Shown here piece after piece: positions 59,107 through 64,000 of a DNA stretch of 64,000 nt. The position numbers and the translations under genes were made by a program. The number at the start of each line of letters is the position of its first letter. The stretch's first letter is position 1. Source of the stretch: Phlegmacium glaucopus. Its lineage: Eukaryota > Basidiomycota > Agaricomycetes > Agaricales > Cortinariaceae. The notes below the pieces were generated by a model. The model was not told where the DNA came from and did not search any database. It worked only from the letters and a program-made list of their open reading frames with translations. The stretch spans positions 156,748 to 220,747 of the forward strand of contig MU130512.1 in the NCBI GenBank assembly GCA_015039465.1, written 5' to 3'.

Positions 59107-59606
59107 ATGGCTCCATCTAAAGGTACGCAGCTTTCGCATTATCTGACAATCTTCACGCCCGCTCACCTCAAAGACCAGCTACGGCATCCAAGCCTCCGCC
59201 CGCTAAACTCCTCAATCCTCGTCTGCGCTATCGAATCTACGTTGTTTGGGGTTTCCCCGTTGACAAGGAAGCTGTACTCGCACGCAAAACCAAGCTCTCT
59301 CCTGAAAACGAGAAAGCTTCTAACGGAGAGTTCGCTGTATACGTTGCGAGATTGCATTCGGAATTTGAGTCTGCATGTTGTGAGATCATGGGAGGGGGAC
59401 CTGTCTACTTATCGCAAGTGGCTACTAGGGTCGTTTATGATAAGAAAGGTCAAATGGGAACTGTTATCCCAATCGTCCAGTGTACGCGTCGTGATGACAC
59501 TTTTCTACCGAGCGCGGCGAAGGTTCAAGAGATGAAGGAATATTTCGCCGGGCGTGGACATTTCGGGGAACCAGGGTGGTTTATCGTGCGAGAAAATGCC
59601 TACTAG
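59107..59606 (+). CDS. Hypothetical protein, 147 aa, two exons
   Basis: A tiny first exon (59107-59122, MAPSK plus one base) is joined to 59179-59606 by a 56-nt intron (GTACGC...GACCAG, CTGAC branch). The product is globular: RLRYRIYVVWGFPVDKEAV, GEFAVYVARLHSEFESACCE, VYLSQVATRVVYDKKGQM, and a C-terminus GHFGEPGWFIVRENAY. No signal peptide or membrane segment. Not recognised. It is intact, unlike most neighbours, and lies with its divergent partner between two halves of the disrupted repeat unit. Confidence 0.65.
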
Positions 59607-60238
59607 TTGTGTCCGCAATACCAGAATACCCACATTTTTTTATAATACCCTTTTTCCCCCGCCTTTTCAATCTTAAACAATTATTTTCTCTATCTACAAG
59701 GTTTTCGGAAATTCTTGGCCGGCCGGTGGATTCCGGCATTTTAAATAAAGCAAATGGAATTAATTCAAGAAATTCAGAATATCACTCCTAGTTTCTAACT
59801 TGCTTTGAATGAAAATATGACCATTGAATTCGCGTTGAAATTCCCCATCGATAGGTATGAGAAGAACTGCGAGAGAGGGGACTTTGAGTGACAGTCCAAT
59901 CTTGATTTAATGGCCCCTTGAAGTTGTGATGTGGCATGTCAAGATCCATAACTTTCTGTCAAGTTGGTTTATATCGTAGTTCTTGACTGAAATACCTGAA
60001 AAAAATAATGAGAAAGGGCAGGTACAGTCAACTCGGAGAGTCGACGGAGACCAGAAGCGGCGTATTGAACTCGTCAGATATGACTGCACCCGCCAAAATT
60101 TGACGAGATATTTTTCTTTGGATATAATCTAGGAGTGCTCGGACGTCTTTTTGAGGCTTTACAGTGATATTTGAATGCATGGCAGAGTGAAGGTTTTCAT
60201 TAAGACAGTGAACAGATGCTACAAATCCAGAATTGCGT
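59607..60238. other. Intergenic stretch up to the P450 remnant
   Basis: About 630 bp with no gene. Unit-derived sequence (the block around the P450 C-terminus) resumes near 60196. Confidence 0.45.
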
Positions 60239-61204
60239 TTACAAGTAGGAGATGGGGCGTACAAGTGGCATCTGATTCGAATTATTTGGATCCGTGAGCA
60301 GGATAGGACGCTGGATACCAAAAGCCCGAACAAGCGTGAACACCAGGGTCTTGACTCCATTCATATGCAAAGAAACCAAACTTTAGGACCCGAGATCCAA
60401 CAAAATATGACCAGAGAAAAACATAGGACTCACTCCAAAAGTGAAAATCGATAACCGATGCAGGCTCGGGGACTCCCAATAAACGTCAATATGACCCCAG
60501 GAACACATGTGGCAACGCTCAAGTCTGAAGAGAAAACCGGTTGTATAACAATCGAGAACGAAATTTGAGGACGGAACTAACTTGAACCCTGTATAATCTT
60601 CTCCCCATATTGATTTATCTCGGTCGACGAGATGAATAGGTACCACTATCGATTGACCCTTTCTGACCCTATCCCACAAAGAAAGATAAATTTAGAATAT
60701 AACGGCATCAGGATTGAATTCAACCGAATTCCATTTCAGTTCCTCTCCGTGAACGGCTTGCTAAGAGGAATGCAATCATCCTTTTCACTAGCTCGTACAG
60801 TGCTAGAAACCGGTGGGTAAAAATGCAAAGTTTCACGTACGACGGTGTCTAGATAAGGCAATTCATTCAAATTGTCCATTGTTGGATTATCGGTAGATAC
60901 ATCGGATACTTCGTGACTAACTTTGGTTTGGGCCTGCTTATTATGAGTTAGAGCATCTACTGCCTATGCCATCGCGATACTAAGTCAAAATTAAGAACAT
61001 GATTGTATACTATCTGTGTACCTTGTTTCGTGGCCAGCGATGAGGAAAGTGGTGATCTCTGTGAGTAAATTGAGTAAATACATCGGTCTAGAATGAGTTT
61101 ATACACACGGTCCAGCACATCTTCATCCTTCATCCGTCGCGCTTCTGGTAGGCCTTGCATGGAATTGGCTTGAACCAACAGTGAAAGAATATCTTTGGCC
61201 ACTG
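60239..61204 (-). pseudogene. Cytochrome P450 remnant, detached from unit 3
   Basis: On the minus strand: DILSLLVQANSMQGLPEARR, MKDEDVLDRVYK, then IHLVDRDKSIWGEDYTGFK, a frameshifted heme region, and the C-terminal block ending at TAA (60239-60241). It has the same lesions in layout as the copies at 48.1 and 53.6 kb. Its 5' end is fused at about 61205 to an unrelated pseudogene. Confidence 0.82.
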
Positions 61205-62052
61205 ATAGTGGTGATCGCTGTCGACGACGCCGGGGGTAACAGTGGAAGTTGAAGTACTGGTCGCCGTTGATGGATAAGAGGAAGAGAAGAATTCATAGCA
61301 GTCGGACTTGTGGGCGTATGTAAATGGAGTATGAAAAGGGGTTTGGGGAGTATAGGGAGGGCTGAACATGCGATGTAGAAAACAACCCAGAAACCGATGA
61401 TAGTAATCGTTGTGATAGCGACAACGTGGTTGGTGGCAAAGAGATTTTCAGGCAGACCAATAAAGAAGAGAAAGAGGGAAAGATGGAGGAATGGAGGAAT
61501 GCACTCGACTAATAGCGACAGGCGATGATTGCTAGATAATCCATGGAATAGATATTGCCGTATTCTTGAGCGCTCCAAAGAACCGCTTAAGCCGTTGCCC
61601 CAAGCGCAGCAGTGATGCTGAATCCTAGACTCATGTACCAAAAATGTTGACCTGGAGTCGGAAGCATTCGACTTAAACGCTTCCAATGGGTAGGGTGGTG
61701 ATATGACAGTCTGAGAGCTGTTAGGTCCGAGTTGTTGGGAGATCTGGGCGAGGAGAACCACAGTTTGGCTCAACAATGGATTTGTCTGATCTGTAGGATC
61801 TAGCTTGAGATTCTTGAATGCATCAACGAGGAAGGCGGTTGAAACGGCAGAAAAGAGACCAGCCTGGTAGAGCAAATGAGCTCTAAAAAGACGTCCAGAT
61901 TGGGGGAATGTATGTATACGTACGAAGATGATGATGTTATCCATGTCGTCTTTCCAAGTCTCCAAGAGGGCTCTGTCGTAACATTCTGCCTCCTTATTGT
62001 ATATCGACCATAATTTGTCTGCATGACTGTCGAAATGTTGGTTATCTTCCAA
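61205..62052 (-). pseudogene. DUF6535-like membrane protein pseudogene
   Basis: The 5' part reads DKLWSIYNKEAECYDRALLE, then WKDDMDNIIIF. A 60-nt intron (61923-61864, GTACGT...ACCAG) leads in frame to AGLFSAVSTAFLVDAFKNL and LLAQISQQL. Next come VNIF and, one base shifted, WYMSLGFSITAALGAT, then in the original frame ERSRIRQYLFHGL and hydrophobic segments (LVECIPPFLHLSLFLFFIGL, TTITIIGFWVVFYIACSALP). This order matches the DUF6535 family of Agaricomycete membrane proteins of unknown function. The frameshift in a T-run, missing central residues and loss of a clear start ATG mark a pseudogene. Its 3' end runs into P450 sequence. Confidence 0.72.
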
Positions 62053-62369
62053 ACGAAAATGAAGATTAGTACATGCCGAATTAGGTTAGGTTCAACCACA
62101 CCATTCGGCTGTTTGATATCGGTAGACATCCCGCGAGCGTAGAATAATTGACTGAAGACTTGGTTTGAGAGACCAGCGCGATTCCCTTCCAGAACCATAT
62201 GCAAACCGCATGTCAGCCTTGCGCATTAAAGTTATCTATGATAACCAGCTTTGATACCATCGAGATGTTCAGCCGCCGCCTTATTGCACAACAATCAATG
62301 CCCATGGCTACCCTGCTGGTGTATGACTGAGGGGCGGCGAGAAAACGGATGTATCGTCAAGGAGAACAT

Positions 62370-63385
62370 CATAGTTAACAATCTCAAGCAAATTAGCAGT
62401 CCGGATAGCAATACTGTCCGTCAAATAACCGGTGCCTCTGACGAGGAAGATCTATTAGTCAAAGATGAATGCTTTAACCTCAAAAATTATGTTACTAACT
62501 TCTAAAAGAGAAGACGTACAATAAAGCACGAAGCTCGATGGGTGAGCAAACATGCTCTCTGTTGAACCCGAGCTGGTTTGTTGTGAATTATTTCATAATT
62601 TATCACCCAAAACGAGAGGAAGAGAAGCACTCAGCAACAGCACCCACACCCTTGCGTGATGCGTGATCGATTCCGAAAGTCCATAGAAGTTAATACCGGC
62701 CAAATTGGGAAAGCCACCTTTATTGTGGCACAGGCGGCCGATAAAAGATATATATATTATAGTGTAGAAAAATAATTTGCGTGGGATCAGGACGAGTCAA
62801 GAACGGCATCTTTCAGCAAAGGAACTCTTCAAGTTGGAAATACAAATACACTGATAAGGCAGAGGCGAACCGTGTCCTTGACGCATTTTAAACACAAGCA
62901 ATCAAGCATGTTCACCTTGAGGAAGCACAACTATGGTCTCATTTTAACTAGGGAATATTCCTGCACCCTCAAACGCGTGTTTGAACGCTGTCATCTACGA
63001 CATCCATGGAAGCCCAAATTGATCTGCAGCGTTCGTATTAAGCCTAGGCTAAAGTAATAACAAAGGGACGTTACAGCATTGTTGTTCAGGAGATCTCCAT
63101 GGGAATGAGTGATTTGTCCTGTGATATACTGTCAGTAAATTGTGCACGAAAAAAAACAGACAAACGGGAAAACATATATAAGGTTTGCTTCACTTGAATC
63201 CCTGCCCTCAGCTCGCACAATGGACCCCAACGCTCACAGGCTCCGGTTCCCATTACCCCCACGTCCGCTACCATCTGTCGACCCTTCCCAACGCTTCCCC
63301 ACCCCGAAAGGCCCTCTACAGGACATGGGTCAGCAGCAGTACCATCACCCAAATCCGGGCTCAATTCATCATCAGGAAAATCTAG
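62370..63385 (+). repeat. Segmental repeat unit 4 (5' part only, diverged)
   Basis: The upstream block (CAAGCAAATT...ATACTGTCCGTCAAATAACC), the promoter and the start of gene a are recognisable but more diverged than units 1-3. Similarity ends at about 63370 within gene a. Confidence 0.8.
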
Positions 63386-63399
63386 ATTTTCCTTACTAG
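63220..63399 (+). pseudogene. Gene a, copy 4, truncated and diverged
   Basis: Starts MDPNAHRLRFPLPPRPLPS and continues TPKGPLQDMGQQQYHHPNPG, aligning in the same frame with copies 1 and 3, then ends in unrelated sequence after 60 codons. The frame-preserving divergence supports the coding frame of the family. The degraded TATA (63175) and the truncation make it a relic. Confidence 0.7.
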
Positions 63400-64000
63400 C
63401 ACTTAGGCATACTTATCATAACTTAATGAAAATTCTAAGCACCGCTAAGTTGTAAGTCACTAAGCCCGACTCTGCTTAGGCTAAGCCAAGTCGATTACTG
63501 AATTTGACTTACCCGAGGCTTATTGTCCAGCTTATTTGGGACTTGGGGCTAAGCACAGATATAAGTAATTTTTTAAGTCGATCTTCAACCAAGACAAATG
63601 AACCAAGGGTTCAATAAGCAGTGGAAAAGCAGGAAAAGCAGGAGGGTAGCTTACTCAATCACAGTGGAAGTTTGGACTATTAAGCATTCATTAAGCACGT
63701 GAAAAAGCATATATTTTTATTTTAAGTCGAAGGTCTAAGTACGGGTATAAGGACATGCCAAGTAATCATTAAGCAACAAGAAAAGTATGACAAGAAATCT
63801 ACCAGAGTTGAATCTGGCATGGTGATAGGCAGGAGTGGGTAAGGAAAGGAGAATGGAATGGAAAATTTTCCCGTAGGTATATACAAACCCAAACCATGTT
63901 GCAGATTCTAAAATATCACATTAATAAACTTGTTGAAGAGTAAAAACCAACTTACACTCTATATCAGAATCAGAAGAATTATCGATGAGCAATGCACGTT
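63386..64000. other. Unidentified sequence rich in AAGCA/TTAAGTC motifs, possible transposon
   Basis: From the truncation point of gene a copy 4 to the window end, the sequence is dotted with TTAAGCA, TAAGTCG and CTAAGC words in both orientations. There is no open frame. It may be the left part of a mobile element that broke copy 4; its right end is outside the window. Confidence 0.35.

Noticed and set aside
1..64000. CRISPR arrays, bacterial operons, rRNA genes
   Set aside because: No regularly spaced repeats, Shine-Dalgarno-led gene runs or rRNA sequence; the window is clearly eukaryotic nuclear DNA.

Overview
The window looks like a nuclear contig of a mushroom-forming basidiomycete (Agaricomycetes). 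Genes are split by many 50-75 nt GT-AG introns with CTRAY-like branch points. The gene set (BTB/POZ proteins, a DUF6535-like membrane protein, cytochrome P450 remnants, a large Zn2Cys6 regulator, eS30, an Mtg2-type GTPase) and several classes of transposable element fit this. No species can be named from the sequence alone. All gene models below were assembled by hand from reading frames and splice signals.

Layout. (1) 1-11739 is a retroelement nest on the minus strand. An outer Ty3/gypsy element (LTR 10037-10623, body running off the left edge) is interrupted in its leader by a complete 6.5 kb Ty3/gypsy-type element (3484-9997, 145-bp LTRs, ACGA target duplication). That element is itself interrupted by a poly-A-tailed SINE-like insertion (7050-7400, 13-bp target duplication). 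A TA-flanked MITE and a solo LTR of the outer family follow. Nearly all damage in the nest is of CpG to TpG/CpA type. (2) 12490-22246 holds ordinary genes: a hypothetical nuclear-type protein, a bHLH factor, an alpha/beta hydrolase with a GC-AG intron, a small conserved-looking protein and mitochondrial GTPase Mtg2. (3) 22247-31076 is gene-poor, with a MITE and a 94-bp tandem duplication. (4) 31077-37124 holds a 1486-residue Zn2Cys6 transcription factor (eight exons), a small basic protein and ribosomal protein eS30. (5) 37.4-38.7 kb holds a rearranged relic of the repeat unit seen later. (6) 40.8-45 kb holds a small secreted six-cysteine protein, a BTB/POZ gene and a cupin gene whose 5' half has been inverted.

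(7) 45-63.4 kb is the most unusual part: a head-to-tail amplification of a roughly 4 kb unit. Each unit carries an unrecognised three-exon gene ('gene a', about 235-241 residues, proline/aromatic N-terminus, basic centre, IPAP repeats, acidic Ser/Asp tail) on the plus strand, followed by a decaying cytochrome P450 on the minus strand. Two copies of gene a are intact, one is frameshifted, one is truncated, and a fifth trace lies at 37.5 kb. A 553-bp, nearly perfect hairpin sits inside the P450 of unit 1, and unit 2 preserves the empty site. Between unit 3 and a detached P450 remnant sits a divergent pair of unrecognised genes, one with a possible PD-(D/E)XK-type motif.

The genes do not form an obvious pathway. 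Their organisation is dominated by divergent promoters (13.8-14.2, 20.2-20.4 and 58.7-59.1 kb) and by segmental duplication, transposon insertion and inversion.
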